Below are positions 49,346 through 57,948 of a stretch of DNA of 64,000 nt, piece after piece. Origin of the DNA: Desulfobacterales bacterium (lineage in GTDB: Bacteria; Desulfobacterota; Desulfobacteria; Desulfobacterales; Desulfosalsimonadaceae); NCBI GenBank assembly GCA_018335195.1, contig JAGXKN010000007.1:1-64000 (forward strand), in the 5' to 3' direction. The notes under the pieces are model-generated. The model was not told the DNA's origin. It searched no databases and saw only the letters and a list, made by a program, of their open reading frames with translations. A program made the translations under genes and the position numbers. The number at the start of each line of letters is the position of its first letter. The first letter of the stretch is position 1.

Positions 49346-51099
49346 TGTGCGTTTCCTCCTGTGGGTAGGATCTTGATGTCAACGATTTTGCCGTTGAACG
49401 TTTTCACGGCCGCCCCGACCAGGGGGTGGTTTAAGGCCTCGTCCTTCAAATGTTTGGCTTCCCGTTTCTGTTTTTGCGGATTGTCAGCTTCCTCCTTGAT
49501 TTCAAGGCTGATTCGCATGGGCCTGCCGAAAAACTCGGTACAGATGGATTCCAGGTTGGCGATGCTCTTTTTCCGGTTGAGCAGGTTTACATTGGTGGCT
49601 GCGGACCGGACTTCGATTTTCAGACGATCCCCGGTCATTTCCTGCAGCCTGGCCTCGCCCAGGCAAGCGCCCAGGGAAGGCGATTTCCCGGCAATCCGAT
49701 CCCGCAGCTCCTCCCAGGTTTTTTCCGGGTCTGCGTTATCGACAGGCTCTTGGGCGAAAGGCCCGCCCGCTGATTGTCCCGGCTCGTGAGACCGGGATGC
49801 GTCTTCCGGATGGCGGTCGTGTTCGGGCTCCGGCAGGGGCGGTTCGGGTTGTGCGGGTTCTTCTGCCGGGTGTTGGGGTGCCGGGTTTTGTCCGGGTGCC
49901 GGGCTTGGGTCCGGGGCTGTGCCCGCGGCTTTTCCATGGGCCGGTAAATTTGGATCAATGCCCTGTCTGAGCTGGTCAATCTTTTCGATGAGCTGGTCAA
50001 TGGACATGGCCGGCCGGATCTGGAAAAGCTTAAAAAACGTCATTTCCAGGGCGTGCCTGGGGGAAACCGACTGCCGGATCCGCCATTCGTCTTCAAACAG
50101 CGTGTTTAAGACCTGGTTAATATACGGTTCGGAAAGATTTTCAACCTGTTTTGCCATATGGGTTTTCTCGTGTGCCGGCACGCCCGAGAGGGCCTTGCCG
50201 CTGCCGCCCATCTTCACCACCAGCAGGTTTCTGAAATGTTCGATCAGCTCCGCGTAAAACCGCATCAGGTGCCGGCCCTGCCTGTAGAGGCGATCGCAGA
50301 TGGACAGCAGTTCGGCCATGTTTCCGGCAAAAAGGGCGTCTGCGGAATCAAAGATGATCTGCCGGTCGATGATGCCCAGGATGTCGATGATCTGCTCGTC
50401 TGTGATTTCCCCACGGCTGCAGGTAAAAATCTGGTCGAGTAGGCTCAGGGCGTCTCTGATGCTGCCGTCTGCCTCCCGGGCGATAAGCCCCAGGGCGTTT
50501 CTGGAAACGGCGATGTTTTCCCGGCCGCAGATGTCTTCCATGTGATCGATGATGGCATCGATTTCCACCCGCCGGAAATCATGGCGCTGGCACCTGGAAA
50601 GTATCGTGATCGGAATCTTGTTGGGTTCCGTGGTGGCAAAGAAAAACAGCACGTGGGCGGGCGGCTCTTCCAGGGTCTTTAAAAGGGCGTTGAATGCCGC
50701 ATCACTGAGCATATGGACTTCGTCAATGATATAAATCTTGTACGGGCTGTGGGCCGGCATGTATTTGGCGTTTTCCCGCAGTTCCCGGACGTTTTCCACC
50801 TTGTTGTTCGAGGCCCCGTCGATTTCAAATACATCGGCCGCGTTGCTCAGAGCGATCTCGCGGCAGGACTGACACTGGCCGCACGGCTCGGTGGTGGGCC
50901 CGCTCCGGCAGTTTACGCATTTGGCAAGGGTCCGGGCGACTGTGGTCTTGCCGGTGCCCCGGGGACCGGAAAACAGGATGGCATGGGCCAGGCGGCCGGA
51001 TGATACGGCATTGGCCAGTGTGCGCGTAATGTGCGACTGGCCGATAACCTCGCTGAATTGCTGAGGCCGGTATTTGCGGGCAAAAACCAGATACGCCAT
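49342..51099 (-). CDS. dnaX: DNA polymerase III subunits gamma/tau
   Basis: The 585-residue clamp-loader ATPase has the N-terminal ARKYRPQQFSEVIGQSHI, Walker A GPRGTGKTTVART (about 45-57), a zinc module with CVNCRSGPTTEPCGQCQSC, Walker B IYIIDEVHMLSDAAFNALLK, and the sensor TTEPNKIPITILSRCQRHDF. After domain III a Pro/Glu-rich linker (about 385-455) leads to a tau-type C-terminal domain. I saw no clear A6G-type slippage site, so a separate gamma form is unproven. It heads the five-gene operon with ybaB, recR, ykgJ-like and murI. Confidence 0.97.
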   Translation of the reverse strand: MAYLVFARKYRPQQFSEVIGQSHITRTLANAVSSGRLAHAILFSGPRGTGKTTVARTLAKCVNCRSGPTTEPCGQCQSCREIALSNAADVFEIDGASNNKVENVRELRENAKYMPAHSPYKIYIIDEVHMLSDAAFNALLKTLEEPPAHVLFFFATTEPNKIPITILSRCQRHDFRRVEIDAIIDHMEDICGRENIAVSRNALGLIAREADGSIRDALSLLDQIFTCSRGEITDEQIIDILGIIDRQIIFDSADALFAGNMAELLSICDRLYRQGRHLMRFYAELIEHFRNLLVVKMGGSGKALSGVPAHEKTHMAKQVENLSEPYINQVLNTLFEDEWRIRQSVSPRHALEMTFFKLFQIRPAMSIDQLIEKIDQLRQGIDPNLPAHGKAAGTAPDPSPAPGQNPAPQHPAEEPAQPEPPLPEPEHDRHPEDASRSHEPGQSAGGPFAQEPVDNADPEKTWEELRDRIAGKSPSLGACLGEARLQEMTGDRLKIEVRSAATNVNLLNRKKSIANLESICTEFFGRPMRISLEIKEEADNPQKQKREAKHLKDEALNHPLVGAAVKTFNGKIVDIKILPTGGNAQ

Positions 51100-51271
51100 G
51101 GCGAGCCTGTCTTAATTCCTTCCCGTTGATGCGGGCATTGCGAATTGGCCCGAAAATAATGGCTTAAACCTCGCCCGTGCATTTGGATGCCGCACAGAAA
51201 AGTTCAGCGGTGGCCGCAGAAGCACGGATGGTCAGGTGGGGTTCGGGTCGATTCGTGCCCGGTAAAAAATA

Positions 51272-51361
51272 TGGCGGAGAGAGAGGGATTCGAACCCTCG
51301 GTGCCCTTACAGGCACACACGCTTTCCAGGCGTGCACCTTCAGCCACTCGGTCATCTCTCC
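51272..51361 (-). tRNA. tRNA-Ser (anticodon GGA)
   Basis: The minus strand folds as a class II tRNA. The acceptor pairs GGAGAGA (51361-51355) with TCTCTCC (51282-51276), the D-arm is TGACCGAGTGGCTGAAGG, the anticodon loop CTGGAAA reads GGA, the variable arm is long and the T-arm is GGTTCGAATCC. Discriminator G and the CCA end are encoded. It lies 172 bases before dnaX on the same strand. Confidence 0.97.
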
Positions 51362-51617
51362 GCAGGCACGTCTTTATCATTGGTCGGCCAGTGCCGGCTT
51401 CGGTTCCGGCAAAGCCTTTTTCCGGTATCGTTGTCGGATTTGAAAACCATTCCCGTGTCGCCTATAAATTTCCATCCATAAAAGAACCACTGAGTATTGT
51501 CAACCGTATTCTTTCGCCCGGCCTTATCCCGCCTGCGCCGGTTTCCGGAGTGAAAACCGGCTTGATTTCTCTCGCGGGTTATTCAGATGCTTTGTTCGGA
51601 TGCGGCGCATCGGCGCG

Positions 51618-52853
51618 TTACAATCGGTAAACTGTGGGCCTTTCATCCATATCAATGTCAATGCCGATCATATCCCCGGTTTTAAACCCGAGTCTTTTAA
51701 ACTCCCTGACAATATGATCCTGCTTTTCGAATTTCCAGTAAACAAACCACACGGGATTTCTCACCGTGTCAATTCCGTAAGCATCATGGGTGCAGAGATT
51801 CAGCCGGATTCTGTCCTTGGCGATGATGGTATCGGATTCCGCCAGAAAGTAATCGATCCTGTACTGATTGTTATACAGGGCGCTGGTCAGGCGTTTCTGG
51901 AGTTCGGGCGTATCTTCCAGGTAATGATTGGCGATCTGGTAAAGGTCGTCCGGGATTTTGATGGACAGGCCCAGGACAGCGAATCTTTCATGGTTCAGGG
52001 CGAATTGCTCGAGTTCTGCCTCATAATCGTCAATGATCTGAAGTACGTCCTCTATGCTGCAGTCCCGATCGCCCCATCCGTGAACCAGGTCTTCGCACCG
52101 GTTGATAATATCCAGGTAAAAGGATTTGTTGTCCATGACATAGACCATCCGCTCCCGGTAATTCCTTTTTTTCCGGATTCTGCGGATTCCGTCCAGCCTG
52201 ACGCTCCGCCGGCTGACGCTTTCGTCGAGCAGCTCCACCTTTGAGATATCCTTTGCCTGGACCACATGAATATCGCTTATATTTGAAACAATATATTCTA
52301 TCTCACACGGAAATCCGAGGCACTCCTGAATATCCTCTGAAAGGCCCAGCAGTTTCATGTCATGGGGGGTTTCGGTGATGTAGGATTCGCACTGGATTTT
52401 GTGGGCATACTCGTTGGTATAGCCGAATTCCCAGTATTTCCATATCTTTTTTGCCATCACCTTTACCCCCTGGATAAAGGGCATGACAATGACCCCCATG
52501 TCCTCCGGATCGAGTTCAGGGGCGTTATTGAATTTCTGCTGCCTTGAGATCTGCAGTTTCTTGGCGGTTTTGGCAAGGTGGACGATGCGTTTCCTGGCGT
52601 ATTTGATCCCGGGTATGTCTGCATTGATTTCAAGGGAGTCAAATGTCCCGCTTTTAAAGAAGGATTCCAGCGGGTGCGCGCTTCGCACGATCACCTTGAA
52701 GCTCTGGCAGGATCCGCGGAAAAAGGCCTCCAACGGGTCAAAGTTCTCGTTTCTGAAATCTCCGGCCGTAAGGTAGATAAATTCCGGGACATGGAATCCC
52801 GCTTTTTTCAGTACTTCCAGAAGCCTGATTTTTTCCGGCAGCATCTGTTCCAC
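51618..52853 (-). CDS. PEP/pyruvate-binding (PPDK N-terminal, ATP-grasp-like) domain protein
   Basis: The 411-residue protein starts at GTG (52853) behind AAGGAAAA. The segment FKVIVRSAHPLESFFKSGTF (about 52-71), followed by a helix and MGVIVMPFIQGVKVMAKKIW, then FPCEIEYIVSNISDIHVVQAKDIS, matches the nucleotide-binding half of pyruvate phosphate dikinase/PEP synthase. It lacks the phosphohistidine and TIM-barrel domains of those enzymes. The C-terminal 190 residues (RSVRLDGIRRIRKKRNYRER and beyond) are specific to a subgroup I recall from deltaproteobacteria. The function is unknown, perhaps a ligase or regulatory kinase. It appears monocistronic. Confidence 0.7.
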   Translation of the reverse strand: MEQMLPEKIRLLEVLKKAGFHVPEFIYLTAGDFRNENFDPLEAFFRGSCQSFKVIVRSAHPLESFFKSGTFDSLEINADIPGIKYARKRIVHLAKTAKKLQISRQQKFNNAPELDPEDMGVIVMPFIQGVKVMAKKIWKYWEFGYTNEYAHKIQCESYITETPHDMKLLGLSEDIQECLGFPCEIEYIVSNISDIHVVQAKDISKVELLDESVSRRSVRLDGIRRIRKKRNYRERMVYVMDNKSFYLDIINRCEDLVHGWGDRDCSIEDVLQIIDDYEAELEQFALNHERFAVLGLSIKIPDDLYQIANHYLEDTPELQKRLTSALYNNQYRIDYFLAESDTIIAKDRIRLNLCTHDAYGIDTVRNPVWFVYWKFEKQDHIVREFKRLGFKTGDMIGIDIDMDERPTVYRL

Positions 52854-53639
52854 TGGTTTTCCTTATTTACCTGGCACCCTGTATTCCGGCAGCGCCGGAT
52901 ACGATTTTTTTTGATCCCGGCCCGCCCGGGCAGAATTCCATCCGTCTCCGGGTAACACGGGGTGCGGATTTTGTCAGTACTTTTCCATCCGTATCCTTAA
53001 TGGGGGATGCAATGCACTATTTTACCTTAAAAGGTAGCGGCATGTTCACCTTTTTTCAAATGCCGCACAAATCCGTGACAAACGGCGATGTATGGGCATC
53101 CCTTTTTTAACCGGCCGGTTTGATAAAAAATTGCATCGCCCGGTTTTTTGTTTTGAATGGGCAATAACAGGGTGTCAATGACAGGGTTGACAAATTCAGC
53201 ACGGAGGCTATTATAGATAAAATTCATTGTCGGATTTGGAGGTTTACGCAAAGCATCTTATATAATAGCGGTTAGAATTCGGTTTCTCAGGAGTTGCGAT
53301 AGGCGCAGTAAATCAACTTCCGGGCTCCCGCCAGGAAAAGCCCGGGCTCTCATTTCCAGCCCACCCTTTTCGCGACCAGAAAGAATCCAAAAAGACATGG
53401 TTCTGCCATCTTTCCCCGGACTCCGGGGGAAGAATCGGTACCGCCCTGCCAATCCCGGTGTATGCCAGCGTAAAGCCAATCGGTCCCGCACCGCAAGAGT
53501 TTTTCGGCTGATTTGCCATTAACGGGAAATGTGGCAATCCGACGCTAAAACGACGACAGCCGGCATGTCCGTTTACCGGGCTTGATGGCAAAATCAGGAC
53601 GAATCCTGAATCAGAAAATGAACCAATAGGATTTTCTGC
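52854..53639. other. Long interval without a convincing gene
   Basis: No frame with a good ribosome site or family resemblance was found. A minus-strand frame at 53027-53251 (74 codons) has no recognisable motif. Local palindromes are present (AACCGGCCGGTT near 53108 and a TACCTTAAAAGGTA-like sequence near 53025) but none with a terminator T tract. The promoter of the TPR-type gene at 53640 probably lies at the right end. Confidence 0.45.
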
Positions 53640-54446
53640 ATGACAAAAAAACATTTTACCGTATTTATTCAGATCCTGAACAAGCGAGCCGTCATGCTCA
53701 AGGCCTTTCTGGCGTGCCTTGTGATCATACTCGGTATACTCAATACCCCGGCTGCAGCCCAGGAACGGAATGCAATGAACAGAGCGGACCTGCTGTATGT
53801 CGAGGGGACTATGATTAGCCTCAGGCAGTCGGTGGCGCTCTACAAACAGGCAGCCCAGCAGCCACCGGACAGTTACGAGGCGTTTTGGAAGGCTTCCAGG
53901 TCCTGCCGCGTAATCACCCGGATGGCCGTGATCGGTGAACTGGATAACCTGGAAGAGATCGGTGCGTCCTTTGGCAAGCAAGGAATGGAGCTGGCGCAAA
54001 AGGCCATTGCCCTCGAACCGGAAAAGGTGGAGGGACATTACTATTACGCGGTCAACGTCGGGGGCTACGCCAAGGGCGCGAGCATATGGTCCATTCTCAG
54101 CGAGGGCCTCAAGGACAAGGCGCAAAAACACTTGAAGAAGGCTTATGAAATCGACAGGGAATATAACGGCTTCGTCCTGCTCATGCACATGGGCCTCTAC
54201 TATGAGGTGCTTCCCTGGTATGCCGGCCGGGACAAGGACAAGGCACTGGAGCACTACCGCGAGGCCCTGCTTTTGATGCCCGAGCAATCCCCCTACCGTT
54301 CGCAGCTCCATGTGCTGGCCGGCAAGCTGATGCTGGTTCAGGGGGTGGAAGAAAACCGGGCCAGACAACTTCTGCGCGAAGCCGCAGAATCCGACAGCAG
54401 CTATTTTAGCTCCAAGGCCTTGGAAATCCTTGCAGAACACGGATAG
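53640..54446 (+). CDS. Exported TPR-type (helical repeat) protein
   Basis: The frame has 268 codons. AATAGGA lies eight bases before the ATG at 53640; an internal ATG at 53694 would give a shorter signal peptide (MLKAFLACLVIILGILNTPA, cleaved near AAAQ). The mature part is all helical with TPR-like spacing: QSVALYKQAAQQPPDSYEAF, GMELAQKAIALEPEKVEGHY, AQKHLKKAYEIDREYNGFVL and ALEHYREALLLMPEQSPYRS. It resembles TRAP-associated TatT-like periplasmic TPR proteins, which usually accompany transporters, but none is adjacent. It stands alone between two long non-coding gaps. Confidence 0.75.
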   Translation: MTKKHFTVFIQILNKRAVMLKAFLACLVIILGILNTPAAAQERNAMNRADLLYVEGTMISLRQSVALYKQAAQQPPDSYEAFWKASRSCRVITRMAVIGELDNLEEIGASFGKQGMELAQKAIALEPEKVEGHYYYAVNVGGYAKGASIWSILSEGLKDKAQKHLKKAYEIDREYNGFVLLMHMGLYYEVLPWYAGRDKDKALEHYREALLLMPEQSPYRSQLHVLAGKLMLVQGVEENRARQLLREAAESDSSYFSSKALEILAEHG

Positions 54447-54877
54447 GGCGCTGCAGCAGCATGTTTCAGTAAATATATATGGCAGAACCCCGCCGGGTGC
54501 GTTCGCCCGGAGAGAACTTGTTTTCATCCGCGGTATAAGCGATCTTTTTTCGCGACAGGGTTTTCCCGGCACGCCCTTACGCTTTTTCTTTTTGCAATGC
54601 CTTCTGAAACATCCATAAATCGCCCCCTTGTGCCGCTGTCCGTTTCATATCCCATCGATTGATTGTTTTGTCGCAAACCCGCTGCTTAGCAGCGGGTTCC
54701 AAAACTTAAACAGAGCCGCTTTGTGTCTTTTTATTCTCCCGCCGTCTGTAAAATACTATAAAATCGAGCGATGCGTGCTGCAAGCTTTTCACCGGGGACG
54801 ATCAAGCAATCAGTTGACGAATTAAGCTTGCATGCTATATCATTCAGAGCTTTTTGCGATATTGGAGATGGCAGTAA
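54447..54877. other. Interval without a gene, contains a perfect hairpin
   Basis: No coding frame has a ribosome site or recognisable product. It holds the hairpin at 54676-54698, listed separately, and AT-rich DNA (about 54720-54870) that probably includes the promoter of the permease pair beginning at 54878. Confidence 0.45.
54676..54698. repeat. Perfect hairpin AACCCGCTGC-TTA-GCAGCGGGTT
   Basis: A 10-bp exact stem with a three-base loop. No T run follows on either strand, so it is more likely a dispersed palindrome or processed RNA structure than an intrinsic terminator for the gene ending at 54446. Confidence 0.5.
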
Positions 54878-55426
54878 ATGAAAAACACAATCATCATCAT
54901 GTCTGCGGTTACCATCATCCTGGCTGCAGTCGGGGTGATTCAGCAGGGACCGGAAGTCATTGTGCAGGGATGCATGGCAGGGGGCGCAATGCTGATCGGG
55001 GTCGCGCCCCTGTTAATCGTGGCCCTGATCCTTGCAGGCATGATCCAGGTGCTCATTTCCAGGGAGACGATAAATAAGTGGCTGGGCAGGGAGGCCGGCA
55101 TAAAGGGCGTAATGCTGGGAGGGATTGCCGGTGCCCTGATACCGGGCGGACCCTATGTTTTTTATCCGATTGCGGCTTCCTTTCTGCTCTACGGTGCGGA
55201 GATCGGCACCGTGCTGGCTTTCGTGGTCGCCAAGAATCTGTGGAGCCTGAGCCGGCTGCCCATGGAGGTGGCCTTGCTGGGACCCGGACTCACTGTTATC
55301 CGGTTTATTGTAACCCTGATATTCCCGATTCTCGTCGGTGTGCTCGGCAATGCCTTTTTTTCGAAATACGGAGACCGGGTCCGGGCGCAAATCCGGGAAA
55401 TCCAGAAGGCGGATGAAGAATCGTGA
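54878..55426 (+). CDS. Half-size permease, first of a tandem pair
   Basis: The 182-residue inner-membrane protein has about five helices. Signature-like stretches are LIGVAPLLIVALILAGMIQVLI (about 40-61), INKWLGREAGIKGVMLGGIAGALIPGGPYVFYPI (about 66-99, read in pieces) and AKNLWSLSRLPMEVALLGP. The pattern GxxxGxxxPGGPY followed by a conserved Asn/Trp helix fits half of a DUF318/ArsP-like predicted permease, suggesting that the two adjacent genes make a heterodimer equal to one full-size transporter. The start is an ATG with GGAGATGG upstream. The stop overlaps the next gene's GTG (GTGA). Confidence 0.7.
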   Translation: MKNTIIIMSAVTIILAAVGVIQQGPEVIVQGCMAGGAMLIGVAPLLIVALILAGMIQVLISRETINKWLGREAGIKGVMLGGIAGALIPGGPYVFYPIAASFLLYGAEIGTVLAFVVAKNLWSLSRLPMEVALLGPGLTVIRFIVTLIFPILVGVLGNAFFSKYGDRVRAQIREIQKADEES

Positions 55427-55905
55427 TTACTGCCTTTATTATCCTGTTGATTTTAGCTGTCATCGCTTCAACTTATGCTTACAGGAGGGGCGATGGATCT
55501 CTTGCCGGGGGCTTTGCCATTGCCCGTAAAACTCTTATCGGGATTGCCCCCCTGCTTTTGGTGGCTTTTATTATGGCCGGATTTATCCAGGTGGTGATTC
55601 CGTCGGAATTAATGCAGAGCTGGCTGGGTCAGGAGTCCGGCTTAAAGGGGATTTTTATCGGGAGCATCGGCGGGGCGCTGCTTCCCGGCGGTCCGTACAT
55701 CGCCTTTCCCATCATCGCCTCGATTTTTCAGGCAGGCGCCGGCATGGGCACCGCCGTGGCGTTCGTTACCGGCTGGGCGATGTGGGGGATTGCGAATATC
55801 CCGTTTGAACTGGCGATGATCGGGTATCGGTTCATGTTCTTAAGGTTGGTCCTGGTTTTGATTATCCCCCCTGCGGCCGGATTCATGGCAAATATATTTT
55901 TCTGA
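55423..55905 (+). CDS. Half-size permease, second of a tandem pair
   Basis: The 160-residue membrane protein starts at GTG (55423), overlapping the previous stop. It is plainly a paralogue of its neighbour: LIGIAPLLLVAFIMAGFIQVVI, MQSWLGQESGLKGIFIGSIGG, ALLPGGPYIAFPI and VTGWAMWGIANIPFELAMIG align with the same blocks. Translational coupling and shared motifs argue for a two-subunit transporter in the inner membrane. The substrate is unknown; DUF318/ArsP relatives include exporters of organoarsenicals and uncharacterised permeases. It ends 71 bases before tRNA-Ser(CGA), on the opposite strand. Confidence 0.7.
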   Translation: MITAFIILLILAVIASTYAYRRGDGSLAGGFAIARKTLIGIAPLLLVAFIMAGFIQVVIPSELMQSWLGQESGLKGIFIGSIGGALLPGGPYIAFPIIASIFQAGAGMGTAVAFVTGWAMWGIANIPFELAMIGYRFMFLRLVLVLIIPPAAGFMANIFF

Positions 55906-55976
55906 TGAAAAACATTCCCGCTGTTGTTTAGATGCGGGATAGGCGGGAGTTGTGGAATAATTGCAAATTGGCCATA

Positions 55977-56067
<91 letters not shown>

Positions 56068-56188
56068 GCTGAATGCTTTACTGCCGGATAATATCTGTGT
56101 CCGGATGCTGTATTCCGGAAAGAAACGTATCTATTTCCGGATTTGTTGTCAAATATAATTTATTCGCGGAATTGGCGTCATGCCGGCT

Positions 56189-56914
56189 TTACGGGGCAAA
56201 CATGGCCTCGAGTTCATCGGTGTAGCTGTTGGCATCCCTGCGGATGTAAAGGGGCGGGGAAACCTTGACCCCGGGGTTTTTCTCCAGGGCTGCGTGCACC
56301 AACACCCGCCGGGCTTGCGTGCTTGGCCCGGGATGGATCATCCGGAGTTCCTTGGGCTCGATATGCGCCCGCCGCATGGCATCGAGAAGATCCACGAGGC
56401 GTTCGCTCGGATAAATCACGATCATCCGACCGCCTGCGCCAAGCATTCGGCCGGCAGCCGCGGTCAGGTCGGGCAGGGTGATCCTGATTTCGTGGCGGGC
56501 CACGGCCTTCTGGGAGTCCGGATTAATGCGCCCGGAGTTCGGAGCAAAATGCGGGGGATTGCATACCACCGCATCAACGGGACCGCCGGTATCAGCCGGG
56601 GCCATGGATTTTACATCCCGTTCCAGGATGGTGATCCGGTCGCCCATCCGGTTTTCCCGGGTGTTCACTGCTGCGATTTCCGCGAGTTCCGGCTGGATTT
56701 CCACGCCGAAGACCTGGCTGAGTTCCGGGTTCCGGTAGCAAAGGATCAGCGGGAGGACTCCGCATCCGGTACCCAAGTCCAGGATCCGGTTGCCGGGTTT
56801 GATCCGGGCCAGGTTGCCGAGAATCACCGCGTCCACGGAAAAGCGGTACCCGTCAGGCGGCTGTTTTACCGAAATCCGGCCGCGGAAGAACGTATCATGC
56901 GTCCATTTGCTCAT
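56189..56914 (-). CDS. TrmN6/YfiC-like SAM-dependent methyltransferase
   Basis: The 241-residue Rossmann methyltransferase begins with the N-terminal DTFFRGRISVKQPPDGYRFS (8-27) typical of YfiC/TrmN6, then the SAM motif ILDLGTGCGVLPLIL (44-58), acidic VFGVEIQPEL, and the catalytic VDAVVCNPPHF. The family methylates N6 of A37 in tRNA1-Val or similar bases. The NPPH tetrapeptide replaces NPPY, a common variation. It starts at the ATG at 56914, overlapping the DciA-like gene by four bases. Confidence 0.88.
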   Translation of the reverse strand: MSKWTHDTFFRGRISVKQPPDGYRFSVDAVILGNLARIKPGNRILDLGTGCGVLPLILCYRNPELSQVFGVEIQPELAEIAAVNTRENRMGDRITILERDVKSMAPADTGGPVDAVVCNPPHFAPNSGRINPDSQKAVARHEIRITLPDLTAAAGRMLGAGGRMIVIYPSERLVDLLDAMRRAHIEPKELRMIHPGPSTQARRVLVHAALEKNPGVKVSPPLYIRRDANSYTDELEAMFAP

Positions 56915-57246
56915 TTGCCGTCCTGTGGGGAAACCGGTCCCACCTTGTACTGGATTTTGCCGATTCGCTCGTCACCCAGGACACGGTTGAGCTGTTCAAT
57001 AATGTCCGGGGTGAGAAATCGCAGCTGTTGGGTCACGGTGGAGCTTGCCGCGTGCACCAGGAGGATGTCGTTTTTCAGGGCTGCAGGCCGGCTGTTTTCC
57101 GCGATCACCGGATCGAGCACTTGCTGCCAGACCTGCTGGATACGCGAAAGCTCGGTATCTGTTTCCCGCCGAATCTGCCCGACAACCCGGGAAAGCACCT
57201 CGCTGATATGGGTAAAGCGTTCGTTCGGGGGGCGTTGATTTGTCAT
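56911..57246 (-). CDS. DUF721 (DciA-like) protein
   Basis: The 111-residue protein is read from the ATG at 57246; an upstream extension lacks a ribosome site. The sequence FTHISEVLSRVVGQI, TELSRIQQVWQQVLDPVIAENSRP, then ILLVHAASSTVTQQLRFLTPDIIEQLNRVLGD shows the DUF721 KH-like fold of DciA, the helicase-loading factor of bacteria that lack DnaC. C-terminal residues are polar. It overlaps the TrmN6-like gene and the two should be co-transcribed. Confidence 0.85.
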   Translation of the reverse strand: MTNQRPPNERFTHISEVLSRVVGQIRRETDTELSRIQQVWQQVLDPVIAENSRPAALKNDILLVHAASSTVTQQLRFLTPDIIEQLNRVLGDERIGKIQYKVGPVSPQDGK

Positions 57247-57472
57247 TGTTTTTTCACCGGAGTTGATGCGATTGGTTCCATATGTCTGCAGAATGCTATT
57301 ACCACATGCCGCGGCCGGATTCAATGGCAGCCGCGATATGCGTTTTTCCGGTGATTGCAGTTTGACATTTTTGCCTGCGATGTCATATTGTTTGTTTTTT
57401 TGAAAAAAGTTTAAAGGCGGGGCTTGTGATTCTTTTTACTCATGGCAGAACACGAAACAAAAGGAGGCAGCA

Positions 57473-57883
57473 ATGGCACAAATGACAAAACGGATGAAAG
57501 ATCTGTTTGAAAAGGTTCCCGCAGTAATCCTGGCCACGGCGACCCCGGACGGCACGCCCAATGCTGTTCCGGTAGGGGCAAAGCAAATCATTGACGACGA
57601 AACTATCCTGATATCCGACCAGTTTTTAAACAAGACGCTTGCCAACATGAAGTCCAATCCCCGCGTGGCAGTGACTTTCTGGGAGGGCCACGAGGGCTAC
57701 CAGTTAAAAGGCACGATCACGATTGAAACCTCGGGGAAACGCTATGAAGATACCGCCAAGTGGATCGAGGAACTGGGAAACAAGGCGGGGCAGCCGCTGA
57801 AATCCAAAGGCGTTGTGATTCTCCAAATCGAGGAGATTTACGGGGTGTCCCCGGGGCCGGGCGCCGGAAAGAAGCTTGCCTGA
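57473..57883 (+). CDS. Pyridoxamine 5'-phosphate oxidase-like flavin-binding protein
   Basis: The 136-residue protein has the split-barrel pattern: MTKRMKDLFEKVPAVILATA (3-22), PDGTPNAVPVGAKQIIDDE, a FLNKTLANMKSNPRVAVTFW strand pair and EGYQLKGTITIETSG. Members bind FMN, F420 or haem and act on varied substrates; no catalytic set identifies this one. It is preceded by AAAGGAGG nine bases before the ATG at 57473 and ends in a strong hairpin terminator, so it is monocistronic. It is convergent with the ALDH-ADH fusion. Confidence 0.87.
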   Translation: MAQMTKRMKDLFEKVPAVILATATPDGTPNAVPVGAKQIIDDETILISDQFLNKTLANMKSNPRVAVTFWEGHEGYQLKGTITIETSGKRYEDTAKWIEELGNKAGQPLKSKGVVILQIEEIYGVSPGPGAGKKLA

Positions 57884-57910
57884 TCGCCGATTCATGCCTG
57901 TGAATCGTCA

Positions 57911-57944
57911 GCCCCCTCCGTTGCCGGAGGGGGCGGGGCTTTTA
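57911..57944 (+). terminator. Intrinsic terminator between convergent genes
   Basis: GCCCCCTCCG (57911-57920) pairs exactly with CGGAGGGGGC (57925-57934) around TTGC, followed by GGGGCTTTT. It lies 28 bases after the flavin-binding protein gene. The reverse strand also presents a stem, preceded by AAAAG, so it may serve the ALDH-ADH gene less efficiently. Confidence 0.75.
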
Positions 57945-57948
57945 GAAT

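Noticed and set aside
51177-51630. Plus-strand frames reading EREGFEPSVPLQAH
   Set aside because: They are the translated complement of tRNA-Ser(GGA), a well-known annotation artefact.
53027-53251. 74-codon minus-strand frame in the long gap
   Set aside because: No convincing ribosome site, no family motif, and unusual composition; not supported as a gene.
53313-54572. A 419-codon minus-strand frame
   Set aside because: It lies antisense to the exported TPR-type gene, which has a signal peptide, helical repeats and a ribosome site. The antisense product has no family resemblance.
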